From NCBI GenBank assembly GCA_037903355.1, contig JBAJFE010000060.1, forward strand, positions 1,860,001-1,924,000: 64,000 nucleotides of DNA. The letters are read 5' to 3'. A program made the translations under genes and the position numbers. The stretch's first letter is position 1, and the number at the start of each line of letters is the position of its first letter. This DNA is from Trichuris trichiura (lineage: Eukaryota; Nematoda; Enoplea; Trichinellida; Trichuridae). The notes beneath the pieces are model-generated. The model was given only the letters and a program-made list of their open reading frames with translations, was not told the DNA's origin and did not search any database. Shown piece after piece: positions 12,304 to 23,073 of the stretch.

Positions 12304-15300
12304 ATGTCCGCTGATGAAGTTACTGGCAACGGTTCTTCTGGAATAATGAACTGCGTTAGTTTGCCCCGTCCTTTTGACGAAGGCAATTTCGGCGAATGGC
12401 TTTTGAGATTTGAGATTTGTAGTAGCGCTAATAACTGGAACGACGAAGTAAAAGTACGGCGCTTGCCGACATTGCTAGAAGGTGAAGCATTTTTGGCGTA
12501 TCAACGCTTGCCGGATGATGTCCGTCGCAACTATGGTAGGTTGGCGACAGAACTGAAGAACAGTTTGCAGCCCCCGGGTAGCGCGCGTGCCGCGTTTGTC
12601 CAATTTGAAAGCATGCGTTGGAGAACTGGCGAAAGTGTTCGCGCTTTCGTGCACCGGTTAACCCAAGCATTGGATTTGGCTGTTCCAGGGTTGGATACGC
12701 GTAGTAGAGATCGTCTCCTCTTGCAGCGCTTCTTGTCAGCCTTGCCAGAATTGCATCGCCGTCAAGTGTTACTTCAAGGAGAAATTGACTCTGTTGAACA
12801 AGCGATTCAGAAGACGCAGATACTATTGTCTTTCGACGAAATGCCCCTTATGCCTGCGGCAACAGTTGCCGTCCCTGCGAACGCACCAGCCCAAGAGAAA
12901 ACTGTGCGCGACGAGGATCGCTGGCGAACGATCGATCAAAGAATCGACGAACTAAGTGAGCAGTTGTCCATGCTGACAATGCGCCCGCCAGAGCAACTGA
13001 AAGGATTGGAATGTTACGCCTGTGGCAGAATCGGTCACTTCGCAAGAAATTGTCGAGCCAACAGAAATGAAAGATCGCTGACGCACTCCGTACAGAACGC
13101 ACTAAGCGATAGGGTGCGGCGGAGTTCCGGCCCAACCGCTCACCGCGTAAGCCGTTGGAGAGGTCCACGCCGAAGCACTTATCGTACGGAACAAGTTTCT
13201 GCAACTAATTCACATTTCACGTCTACAATAGTCGATCATTCTGCAAAGGTGAATTTCCAAAACAACGTCTGCATGATTCCGGCATTTATTAACGATTACT
13301 GTTGCGATGTTATGATTGACACTGGCTCGTCAGTCAGTCTGCTATCTGATAGGGTCGTGCAAGCATTGGCCAAAGAAGACACAGTCAGCGGTATTCCATT
13401 AATTCGTCTCTTGAACGCTTCCAGCCAACCAGTGACTGTCAAAGGCGAAATCACTCTACGAGTGTCTGTTGGAAAACTGGCTCATCCGTTTAAGTTCATC
13501 GTTGTGCAAAATCTTGTTGCAGATGCCATCCTGGGAATGGATTTCTTGGTAAAGAACGGTGCAAACGTCGATTTGCAAAAGCGTTGTATTAGCTCGCCAT
13601 ACATTGGCATCGTCAACTTCAAGCAGCCCGCTTTACAGCTCATGTCCAAAAGCAATTTATGTTACGTTCATTCGCACTGCGCATTATTGCCCCATTATGA
13701 AGACTCCGAAAGCGTAGAAAATGACGATAGAATGGAATGTGAAGTTCCTTGGTTTGGCAATGCGACAAAGTGCGAACTCCCAGTCGCCCCGACTATATAT
13801 GATGGATTACTCGGTGACTTCAAATCACTTTTTGTCGCAAAGCCAGGAAAAACTAACTTAGCGAAACATGCTATTATCACGGAGGGAAACCCAGTTCGGG
13901 TGCCGCCGAGGCGTATCCCTGAACAGTTTCGAAATACTGTTCGTCAACAAATAGAACAGATGCTAAACGAAGGTATTATCCGACGTAGCCAAAGCCCATG
14001 GTTGGCTCCAGCGGTATTTACCCGCAAGAAGGATGGTTCTTTGCGATTATGTGTCGACTATCGTCAACTAAACAAGCGTACGCGTAAGGACAGTTATCCC
14101 CTGCCATTACCGGATGAGGTACAAGGCAAATTGAAGGGAGCAACCAAATTTTCCGTTCTTGATTTACATTGTGGCTTCTGGCAATTGCCAGTAAGAGAAG
14201 AAGACGTCGAGAAAACGGCCTTCTCTCCCGGTCCAGGAATGGGATTGTATGAATTTCTAACTATGCCTTTTGGATTGACAAATGGGCCCAGCTCATTCCA
14301 AAGGTTGATGGACGTGGTGTTAGAGGGAATAGACTTCACCATGGTCTACATGGATGACATTTTGGTGTTTTCGAAGGACGACAATGACCACATGAAGCAT
14401 CTTGTAGTCGTATTTGAAAGGATAGCAGCGGCGGGTTTGACCCTACGTGGCCGCAAATGTCGAATTGGTGTCAGTGAAGTGTCATTTCTGGGTCATGTCT
14501 TCTCCTCAAAGGGGATGCAGCCAGACCCGAGCAAAGTTCAATGCATAGTGAATTGGCCAAAGCCAACTAACGTGAACGAAGTACAACGCTTCATTGGGCT
14601 AGCATCGTATTATCGGAGATTCATCGCCCATTTCGCTGATATAGCAGCGCCACTTCACAGCCTGACTCAGAAGGATGCTCCGTTCGTCTGGAGTGAGAAA
14701 TGCCAAGAGTCATTTGAGACCTTGAAGGAAGCATTGTCCTCTGAACCAATATTGGCACTACCTGACTGTGCAGTAGAATTTGATTTATTTACGGACGCAA
14801 GTCAACATGGACTTGGCGCCATATTAGAGCAGCGGAATCATGTGATTGCATATGCGAGCAGAGTCCTACGCCCAGCGGAACGAAACTACAGTGTTATTGA
14901 AAAAGAATGCCTTGCTATTGTTTTTGCGGTGAAACAATTCAGGCACTATTTGCTTGGTTCCCGTTTTACGATACACACGGATCACCGACCATTGCAATGG
15001 CTGCAGGAACAAAAGATGGAGGGAAAAATTGCGCGATGGGCGCTGGCGCTTCAGGAGTTCGACTTTTCAGTCAGCTATTGTCCAGCGAAGGAAAACAAGG
15101 CGGATCCGATATCCAGGCAGCTGGAAACAGACGTGGAAAAAGTTCAAGAACGGCGGTCAAAGTGTACCGTTACGATGGTACAATCGACGATCACCGAAGA
15201 TGAACTGCGGACGGCTCAGTTAAGCGACGTCATTTTGAGTAAAGTCATACAGGAACTGCAAAACGGAACAGTGCCCTCAACAACACAAGCGAACGAATGG

Positions 15301-16614
15301 AAAAAGACTCCATTGTTACGCTATGCTCAAATTGCTGATAGTTTATCTCTGTGCAATGGTGTGCTGCATAGGACAATTCGTCTGGAACCAAACGAAGCAG
15401 CATGGAAAGTGCCAGTTATACCGGAGTCGCTCAAGACTCATTGGTTACAGCTCTTTCACGACAGTCCAGCAGGTGCTCATTTGGGCGCTGACAAAACGTT
15501 AGATAGACTACGGAAATCGGCTTACTGGGTTCGGATGGCCCATGACGTGAATGAATACTGCAAAACTTGTACAAAATGTCAGCAGCATAAGTTAAACCCG
15601 TCTCCACCAGTTCCATTAATGAACATGCCCATTGGAAGCGTTTGGCACACCGTGGGAATCGATGTTCTCCAATTGCCGGAATCGAAACATGGGAATAAGT
15701 ATTTGTTGGTTCTACAAGACTACTATTCAAAATGGATAGAAGCACAGGCTATGAAAGATCAAAAGGCTGAAACAGTGGTTTCAAAGCTAATTGAAATATT
15801 CAGCCGATTTGGTTTTCCTAAGGTGGTTCACTCTGACCAAGGTCCGAACTTTGAGAGCACTGTCACAAAGGATGTTTTGGAAGCGTTCGGGGTGAAGAAA
15901 ACGCACACAACGTCGTATCATCCGCAAGGGAACGGACTCGTCGAACGAAGCAATAGAACTATCATTCAGATGTTAAGAACCTATGTCGACCGTCATCATG
16001 ACTGGGAAGATGGACTTCCAATGTTACTCTATGCATATCGTACAACCCGCCACGCGTCAACAGGAGTTTCTCCGTACTTGTTGATGTTTGGTCGTGAACC
16101 AGATCCCCTTCCCATTTATAACGTTCAGCCTGAATTTCATTTTTTGCCACGCGATTACGTAAGTCAGTGTATGGAAAGGACAGCCCGTGTAACGAGGTTC
16201 GTCGACGCACATATCGCGAAGGCGCAATCTCGACAAAAAGAAGGCTATGATGCGTTAGCAAAAGAAAGAGATCGCCTCCACCCAGGAGATTGTGTACTGT
16301 TACAAATACCCAAGCAAAGCAAACTAGCACCCAAATGGGAAACCGGATGGAAAGTAGAAGGAAACGTCGGACGCACCAGTGTGTCTATTCGACATGAAGA
16401 CGGAAGGCAAAGAACCGTTCACATCAACCGTCTACAAACGGCGTACCATAATAGCCCTGTTCCTACGATAAAATGGAACCCACCAAGTGTCATACATCAA
16501 GGCGAAACGACAATGATCCCACCGGAACAAACTTCCACAAATCAAACAGAGGCCTTGCTAAGAAGATCTAGCAGACACCGCTCAAGACCGAAATGGTTAG
16601 ACGACTTTGTGTGA
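12304..16614 (+). CDS. Gag-Pol polyprotein of Ty3/Gypsy retrotransposon
   Basis: One uninterrupted frame of 1436 residues from the first ATG (12304). The frame stays open upstream to a GTG inside the LTR, but that is unlikely to be the start. Parts in order: a Gag capsid-like region (about residues 20-220); a CCHC zinc knuckle CYACGRIGHFARNC at 237-250; an aspartic protease with DTG at 339-341; a reverse transcriptase with YMDD at 682-685; an RNase H with TDAS near 830; an integrase with an HHCC finger (H1052, H1059, C1089, C1092) and catalytic D1120, D1178 and E1214 (35-residue D-E spacing); and a basic tail. All catalytic residues looked for are present. Gag and Pol are fused in one frame with no frameshift or stop between them, so Gag would have to be released by proteolysis. 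With near-identical LTRs this copy may still be mobile; expression is not shown. Confidence 0.96.
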   Translation: MSADEVTGNGSSGIMNCVSLPRPFDEGNFGEWLLRFEICSSANNWNDEVKVRRLPTLLEGEAFLAYQRLPDDVRRNYGRLATELKNSLQPPGSARAAFVQFESMRWRTGESVRAFVHRLTQALDLAVPGLDTRSRDRLLLQRFLSALPELHRRQVLLQGEIDSVEQAIQKTQILLSFDEMPLMPAATVAVPANAPAQEKTVRDEDRWRTIDQRIDELSEQLSMLTMRPPEQLKGLECYACGRIGHFARNCRANRNERSLTHSVQNALSDRVRRSSGPTAHRVSRWRGPRRSTYRTEQVSATNSHFTSTIVDHSAKVNFQNNVCMIPAFINDYCCDVMIDTGSSVSLLSDRVVQALAKEDTVSGIPLIRLLNASSQPVTVKGEITLRVSVGKLAHPFKFIVVQNLVADAILGMDFLVKNGANVDLQKRCISSPYIGIVNFKQPALQLMSKSNLCYVHSHCALLPHYEDSESVENDDRMECEVPWFGNATKCELPVAPTIYDGLLGDFKSLFVAKPGKTNLAKHAIITEGNPVRVPPRRIPEQFRNTVRQQIEQMLNEGIIRRSQSPWLAPAVFTRKKDGSLRLCVDYRQLNKRTRKDSYPLPLPDEVQGKLKGATKFSVLDLHCGFWQLPVREEDVEKTAFSPGPGMGLYEFLTMPFGLTNGPSSFQRLMDVVLEGIDFTMVYMDDILVFSKDDNDHMKHLVVVFERIAAAGLTLRGRKCRIGVSEVSFLGHVFSSKGMQPDPSKVQCIVNWPKPTNVNEVQRFIGLASYYRRFIAHFADIAAPLHSLTQKDAPFVWSEKCQESFETLKEALSSEPILALPDCAVEFDLFTDASQHGLGAILEQRNHVIAYASRVLRPAERNYSVIEKECLAIVFAVKQFRHYLLGSRFTIHTDHRPLQWLQEQKMEGKIARWALALQEFDFSVSYCPAKENKADPISRQLETDVEKVQERRSKCTVTMVQSTITEDELRTAQLSDVILSKVIQELQNGTVPSTTQANEWKKTPLLRYAQIADSLSLCNGVLHRTIRLEPNEAAWKVPVIPESLKTHWLQLFHDSPAGAHLGADKTLDRLRKSAYWVRMAHDVNEYCKTCTKCQQHKLNPSPPVPLMNMPIGSVWHTVGIDVLQLPESKHGNKYLLVLQDYYSKWIEAQAMKDQKAETVVSKLIEIFSRFGFPKVVHSDQGPNFESTVTKDVLEAFGVKKTHTTSYHPQGNGLVERSNRTIIQMLRTYVDRHHDWEDGLPMLLYAYRTTRHASTGVSPYLLMFGREPDPLPIYNVQPEFHFLPRDYVSQCMERTARVTRFVDAHIAKAQSRQKEGYDALAKERDRLHPGDCVLLQIPKQSKLAPKWETGWKVEGNVGRTSVSIRHEDGRQRTVHINRLQTAYHNSPVPTIKWNPPSVIHQGETTMIPPEQTSTNQTEALLRRSSRHRSRPKWLDDFV

Positions 16615-16634
16615 GCTCGAGGACGAGCTTTTGG

Positions 16635-16649
16635 CGGTCCCCGGAGAAA
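16635..16649 (+). promoter_or_regulatory. Polypurine tract region
   Basis: The bases directly before the 3' LTR end in CCCCGGAGAAA, a short purine-rich run where plus-strand DNA synthesis would start. The tract is weak (about seven purines). Confidence 0.5.
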
Positions 16650-16828
16650 TGTAGCAGTTGCGAACAGCGGAGATTTATGTAGGCGTAATAGAAGTGCATA
16701 TGTTGGGACCTAAAGATTACAGAAGGAGACACGGTAGACGGGAGAGAGACGCGCAAACAACTGGTTGCGATCGGTTAATGTACGTGTGTTGCGATAGAGT
16801 AAAAGGTTGTACACGGAGAAGTGTTACA
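16650..16828 (+). repeat. 3' long terminal repeat
   Basis: A 179-bp copy of the 5' LTR, followed by the right target-site copy CAAG (16829-16832) and then resumed satellite sequence. Confidence 0.95.
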
Positions 16829-19800
16829 CAAGTGTTTTGCAGCTTGAGTCGGTTTAAAAATTATTTCTCTAAATCCCAACCCTCGCAAGACGTATTCTAA
16901 TAGCGCAGACGCTTTTCTATCCTGCACGCGTTGACCGGAAGCGAAACGTTGCCGTTCTCGCCCGCAAAACCGGGAAAACGGTAAAATACAAAATCGCTCC
17001 ACTACGCCCTGGAAAGAATCTTTGCACGGCGGCTGTTCTGGAGCGTAATGGTCGTTGAATGGGCAACATGCTGCACGTAGTCCCAAGGCTCTACGTTTAA
17101 ATTCGTTCCTCTATGCCCGGAGGGCATATCGCGATATCTCCAGATCTACGCACCGCTGGGCGCCAAAACTTTTAAGTAATAAAGAGCGTGCGATGCCCCG
17201 TCGACTGCAATCGGAAGTTGCCGGCTTGCGAGTAGAAAACGTCGCTTTCTGAATATGGGTACAGTAAACAAGTGTTTTGCAGGTTGAGTCCGTTTAAAAA
17301 CTATTGCTCTAAATCCCAACACTCGCAAGACGTATTCTAATTGCGCAGCGGATTATCTACCCAGCACACGTTGACCGGAAGCTAAACGTTGCCGTTCTCG
17401 CCCGCAAAACCGGGAAAACTGTAAAATACAAAATCGCTCCTCTACGCCTTGGAAAGAATCTTCGCACGGCGGCTGTTCTGGTGCGTAATGCTCGTTGAAT
17501 GGGCAACATACTGCACGTGGTCCCAAGGCTCTACGTTTAAATTCGTTTCTCTATGCCCGGAGGGCATATCGCGATATCTCCAAATCTACGCACCGCTGGA
17601 CGCCAAAATTTTTAAGCAATAAAGGGTATGCGATGCCCCGTCGACTCCAATCGGAAGTTGCCGGCTTGCACGTGGAAAACGTCGTTTTCCGAACATGGGT
17701 ACAGTGGACAAGTGTTTTGCAGGTTGAGTCCGTTTAAAAACTATTGCTCTAAATCCCAACGCTCGCAAGACGTATTCTAACAGCGCAGAGGATTTTCTAT
17801 CCTGCACACGTTGACCGGAAGCTAAACGTTGCCCTTCTCGCCCGCAAAGCCGGGAAAACGGTAAAATAGAAAATCGCTCCTCTACGACCTGGAAAGAATC
17901 TTTGCACGGCGGCTGTTCTGGGGCGTAAGGCACGTTGAATGGGCAACATACTGCACGTGGTCCCAAGGCTCTACGTTTAAATTCGTTCCTCTATGCCCGG
18001 CGGGCATATCGCGATATCTCCAAACCTACGCACCGCCGGAGGAGAAAATTTTTATGGAATAAAGGCTATGCGATGCCCCGTCGACTGCAATCGGAAGTTG
18101 CCGGCTTGCGAGTCGAAAACGTCGTTTTCTGAATATGGGTACAGTACACAAGTGTTTTGCAGGTTGAGTCCGTTTAAAAACTATTGCTCTAAATCCCAAC
18201 GCTCGCAAGACGTATTCTAATAGCGCAGAAAGTTTTCTATCCTGCACACGTTGACCGGAAGCTAAACGTTACCGTTCTCGGCCGCAAAACCCGGAAAACG
18301 GTAAAATACAAAATCGCTCCTCTACGCCCTGGAAAGAATGTTTGCACGGCGGCTGTTCTGGTGCGTAATGCTCGTTGAATGGGCAACATACTGCACGTGG
18401 TCCCAAGGCTCTACGTTTAAATTCGTTCCTCTGTGCCCGGAGGGCATGTCGCGATATCTCCAGATCTACGCACCGCTGGACGCCAAAATTTTTAAGGAAT
18501 AGAGGGTATGCGATGCCCCGTCGACTGCAATCGGTAGTTGCCGGCTTGCGAGTCGAAAACGTCGTTTTCTGAATATGGGTACAGTAGACAAGTGTTTTGC
18601 AGGTTGAGTCCGTTTAAAAACTGTTGCTCTAAATCCCAACGCTCGCAAGCCGTATTCTAACAGCGCAGAGGATTTTCTATCCTGCGCACGTTGACCGGAA
18701 GCTAAACGTTGCCGTTCTCGCCCGCAAAACCGGGAAAACTGTAAAATACAAAATCGCTCCTCTACGCCTTGGAAAGAATCTTCGCACGGCGGCAGTTCTG
18801 GTGCGTAATGCTCGTTGAATGGGCAACATACTGCACGTGGTCCCAAGGCTCTACGTTTAAATTCGTTCCTCTACGCCCGGAGGGCATATCGCGATATCTC
18901 CAGATCTACGCACCGCTGGACGCCAAAATTTTTAAGCAATAAAGGGTATGCGATGCCCAGTCGACTGCAATCGGAAGGTGCCGGCTTGCGAGTCGAAAAC
19001 GTCGTTTTCCGAATATGGGTACAGTAGACAAGTGTTTTGCAGGTTCAATCTGTTTAAAAACTGTTACTTTAAATCCGAACGCTCGCAAGACGCATTCTAA
19101 TAGCGCAGAGGGTTTTCTATCCTGCACACGGTAACCGGAAGCTAAACGTTGCCGTTCTCGCCCGCAAAACCGGGAAAACGGTAAAATACAAAATCGCTCC
19201 TCTACGCCCTGGAAAGAATCTTTGCACGGTGGCTGTTCTGGAGCGTAAAGGTCGTTGAATGGGCAATATACTGCACGTGGTCCCAAGGCTCTACGTTTAA
19301 ATTCGTTCCTCCATGCCCGGAGGGCATATCGCAATATCTCCAGATCTGCGCACCGCTGGACGCCAAAATTTTTAAGGAATAAAGGGTATGCGATGGCCCG
19401 TCGACTGCAATCGGAAGTTGCCGGCTTGCGCTTCGAAAACGTCGTTTTCCGAATATGGGTACAGTAGACAAGTGTTTTGCAGGTTGTGTCCGTTTATAAA
19501 CTATTGCTCTAAATCCCAACGCTCGCAAGACGTATTCTAACAGCGCAGAGGATTTTCTATCCTGCACACGTTGACCGGAAGCTAAACGTTGCCGTTCTCG
19601 CCCGCAAAGCCGGGAAAACGGTAAAATAGAAAATCGCTCCTCTACGACCTGGAAAGAATCTTTGCACGGCGGCTGTTCTGGTGCGTAATGCTCGTTGAAT
19701 GGGCAACATACTGCACGTGGCCCCAAGGCTCTACGTTTAAATTCGTTCCTCTATGCCCAGCGGGCATATCGCGATATCTCCAAACCTACGCACCGCCGGA

Positions 19801-21422
19801 GGGGAAAATTTTTATGGAATAAAGGCTATGCGATGCCCCCTCGACTGCAATCGGAAGTTGCCGGCTTGCGAGTCGAAAACGTCGTTTTCTGAATATGGGT
19901 ACAGTAGACAAGTGTTTTGCAGGTTGAGTCCGTTTAAAAACTGTTGGTCTAAATCCCAACGCTCGCAACACGTATTGTAATAGCGCAGAGAGTTTTCTAT
20001 CCTGCACACGTTGACCGGAAGCTAAACGTTGCCGTTCTCGCCCGCAAAACCGGGAAAACGGTAAAATACAAAATCGCTCCTCTACGCCCTGGAAAGAATC
20101 TTTGCACGGCGGCTGTTCTGGAGCGTAATGCTCGTTGAATGGGCAACATACTGCACGTGCTCCCAAGGCTCCACGTTTAAATTCGTTCCTCTATGCCCGG
20201 AGGGCATATCGCGATATCTCCAAATCTACGCACCGCCGGACGCCAAAGTTTTAGCGAATAAAGGTTATGCGATGCCCCGTCGACTGAAATGTGAAGTTGC
20301 CGGCTTGCGAGTCGAAACCGTCGTTTTCTGAGTATGGGTACAGTGGACAAGTGTTTTGCAGGTTGAGTCCGTTTAAAATCTATTGCTCTAAATCCCAACG
20401 CTCGGAAGACGTATTGTAATAGCGGAGAGGAGTTTCTACCCAGCACACGTTGACCGGAAGCTAAACGTTGCCGTTCTCGCCCGCAAAACCGGGAAAACTG
20501 TAAAATACAAAATCGCTCCTCTACGCCCTGGAAAGAATCTTTGCACGGCGGCTGTCCTGGAGCGTAATGCTCGTTGAATGGGCAACATACTGCACGTGGT
20601 CCCAAGGCTCTACGTTTAAAATCGTTCCTCTATGCCCGGAGGGCATATCGCGATATCTCCAAATCTACGCACCGCCGGACGCCAATATGTTTAGCGAATA
20701 AAGGTTATGCGATGCCCCGTCGACTGCAATGTGAAGTTGCCGGCTTGCGAGTCGAAACCGTGGTTTTTTGAGTATGGGTACAGTAGACAAGTGTTTTGCA
20801 GGTTGAGTCCGTTTAAAAACTATTGCTCTAAATCCCAACGCTCGCAAGACGTATTCTAACAGCGCAGAGGATTTTCTATCCTGCACACGTTGACCGGAAG
20901 CTAAACGTTGCCGTTCTCGCCCGCAAAGCCGGGAAAACGGTAAAATAGAAAATCGCTCCTCTACGACCTGGAAAGAATCTTTGCACGGCGGCTGTTCTGG
21001 TGCGTAATGCTCGTTGAATGGGCAACATACTGCACGTGGTCCCAGGGCTCTACGTTTAATTTCGTTTCTCTATGCCCGGAGGGCACATCGCTATATCTCC
21101 AAATGTGCGCACCGCCGGACGCCAAAATGTTTAGGGAATAAAGGTTATGCGATGCCCCGTCGACTGCAATCGGGCGTTGCCGGCTTGCGAGTCGATAGCG
21201 TCGTTTTGTGAATATAGGTACAGTAGACAAGTGTTTTGCAGGTTGAGTCCGTTTGAAAATTATTGCTGTACATCCCAACGCTCGCAAGACGTATTGTAGT
21301 AGCACAGAGGATTTCCTGCGCACACACATTGACGGGTAGCTAAATGTTGCCGTTCTGGCCTGCAAAGGCTGGAAAATGGTAAAATGAAAAATCGCTCCTC
21401 TACGCCCTGGAAAGAATGTTTG
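16829..21422 (-). repeat. 440-bp satellite array, inverted block (right part)
   Basis: About 10.4 further reverse-oriented monomers of the same satellite, continuing the array interrupted by the LTR element. The last monomer (about 21200-21422) is more diverged than the inner ones, as is usual at array edges. The array stops at 21422 in mid-monomer, directly against hAT-like sequence. Confidence 0.96.
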
Positions 21423-22146
21423 TAACTGATCCTGCCGCTCCGGACAGTGAAGCGAGGCGACTTCAGATTACTCCTGACGACTGTCGAGCGATACGTGGAT
21501 ACAGTAGTAGCACTGTACGATACCCTGTCGTTGCGCTAATGTAAGATGAAGCGACTGTCGTCTTGCTGCGAGGAAATATTGAATTTAGATTCTATGTTGC
21601 GCACGCTTCAGAACAGCATCGCAGCCCAACTTACATATTGCGCTACCATTGCTAACAGCGCAAAAAATTGAGAATGAAGAAACCCAGTGCGGCGCTTGTA
21701 CTCTGAATGCTCCTTGATGTGCAATTAAGCGGCTAATGTTCAGCAATACGAAAAGAACGCATTCAGTGCTAACTAAAAAATTGAAGACGTTCACGCCTTC
21801 GAATATCGTTAAGGAGCTTTCGCCGTATATGGCAGCAGGCTTCCTTACTAGCTATTTATTCCAGTGCAGAAAAGAAATTCAGTGTTCAGGTTAACAAGGT
21901 TTTTAATTACAGCCCGGCTTAACTGTTTTTGCTTTGGCATACACGGTATTCAGCGAAGTCAATTCTACATTCTGCAGGTTGTTTCAGGGGTTGAACTGCT
22001 TGTACAAATTCGCAACAACGTAACCACAGTAGGCGCACCTGAGGATAACAGATGCAGGAGAATTACGTTGGGGAGAATGACGGAGGCCCTGGCAGGTTGA
22101 GGGTCGCGAAAGGGGACCCTGCCTCCAAAAATGTTGGGAAACACTG
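21423..22146 (+). mobile_element. hAT-like element remnant, copy A (right end kept)
   Basis: Positions 21428-21930 match 42575-43077 (copy B) over about 500 bp with scattered differences, so this is a dispersed repeat. The right end, TTGGGAAACACTG (22134-22146), is the reverse complement of a CAGTG-type hAT terminal repeat, and is followed by GTCTAAGG (22147-22154). The left terminal repeat is missing; sequence starts at the satellite edge. No transposase frame is seen, so it is a non-autonomous element or an internally deleted relic. Confidence 0.65.
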
Positions 22147-22154
22147 GTCTAAGG

Positions 22155-23073
22155 TGACCTTGATTCAGCATATCCAGCCGACTTCTCTTGCTACTTTAGA
22201 GCTCCGTAACCGCGCTGAATCCGCATTCCGGTAGATAAGATAATGGAAACGCAATAAGAAAGTTTCCTACAGCAGCCCATAACTTGCCGCCTCTTGTGCC
22301 ATAATGCTTTTGAATTTGCCGCCTCCACCTCTGGCAGTGTTGACATAAGAAATGCGCCAATGTTCCATTGCGCCCTCCATCCTCACTTAACTTCCTTTGA
22401 GGTTGCCGCCTCCACTTTTCGTGAGAGCAAGTTAAGAAGGACCCTTCTTACGAAAGTGTCTTTAAGAGCGCTCCTGTGCGAAGGATAATTCTGCCACAGT
22501 TCCTCTGGCGTGATTCTTAACGATCCCGCAGGAGGTTCCCGTTGCCCCCCCAGGGGGCCGTATTGCTCACTTTGGGAACCTATGGTGGAAACAATAGCTA
22601 TCGCTTCGAGCTTTTCCGAAATAACGCGAGCTCTGTTCTGTCTGAGATTTATGGACTTGGATACGAGGTATACAGTCTACGTAGAATGCTGCAGTAAGCT
22701 CTAATTATAAAGATATAACAACGTTTATGCAGCCTTACTCAATTGAGCTTCGTAGGCAATTCCTAAATCTGGTATGTTACAAATAAGTCGGCGCTCGTTA
22801 TCCTTGGTTAATTCGTCCATAATTCTGAGCTTTTTACAGCGTTAAGCTGGATCAGGCTTGTTTGCTATACGTTGTGAAAAACGCTAAATAGCTTATATTC
22901 CGCCGCTTATTTCGCCTTGTCTCCTTGAAATCTTTCCGGGACGGTTATCTTACCTTGTAATTCTTCGAAACTTGGTACTACAGAATCTAGCTGCGTGATA
23001 AAAACATTAATGAGACTGCGCCTGTCCAATCGGGGTAGCCATCCGAACCTAAGCCGTTAGATACGAGAAAGGA
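22155..23073. other. Stretch without a recognised gene
   Basis: No frame here looks conserved. The right part could hold the decayed 3' coding end and terminal sequence of the hAT relic that lies next to it, but I could not place a matching terminal repeat. Confidence 0.5.

Larger units (their letters stand above)
12073..16828 (+). mobile_element. Intact Ty3/Gypsy LTR retrotransposon
   Basis: A 4756-bp element with two 179-bp LTRs starting TG and ending CA, a primer binding site, one long gag-pol frame in the order protease, reverse transcriptase, RNase H, integrase (the Ty3/Gypsy order), and a purine-rich stretch before the 3' LTR. The host sequence CAAG is duplicated at both sides (12069-12072 and 16829-16832), and the satellite monomer continues on the far side, so the insertion cut one monomer. 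The two LTRs differ at about 3 of 179 positions, which points to a recent insertion. No envelope-like frame follows integrase. Confidence 0.96.

Noticed and set aside
13000..16400. Antisense and out-of-frame ORFs inside the retrotransposon
   Set aside because: Shadows of the long gag-pol frame; no motifs.
1..21422. CENP-B box or CRISPR-like repeat in the satellite
   Set aside because: No match to the 17-bp CENP-B consensus was seen, and the 440-bp period and eukaryotic context rule out a CRISPR array.
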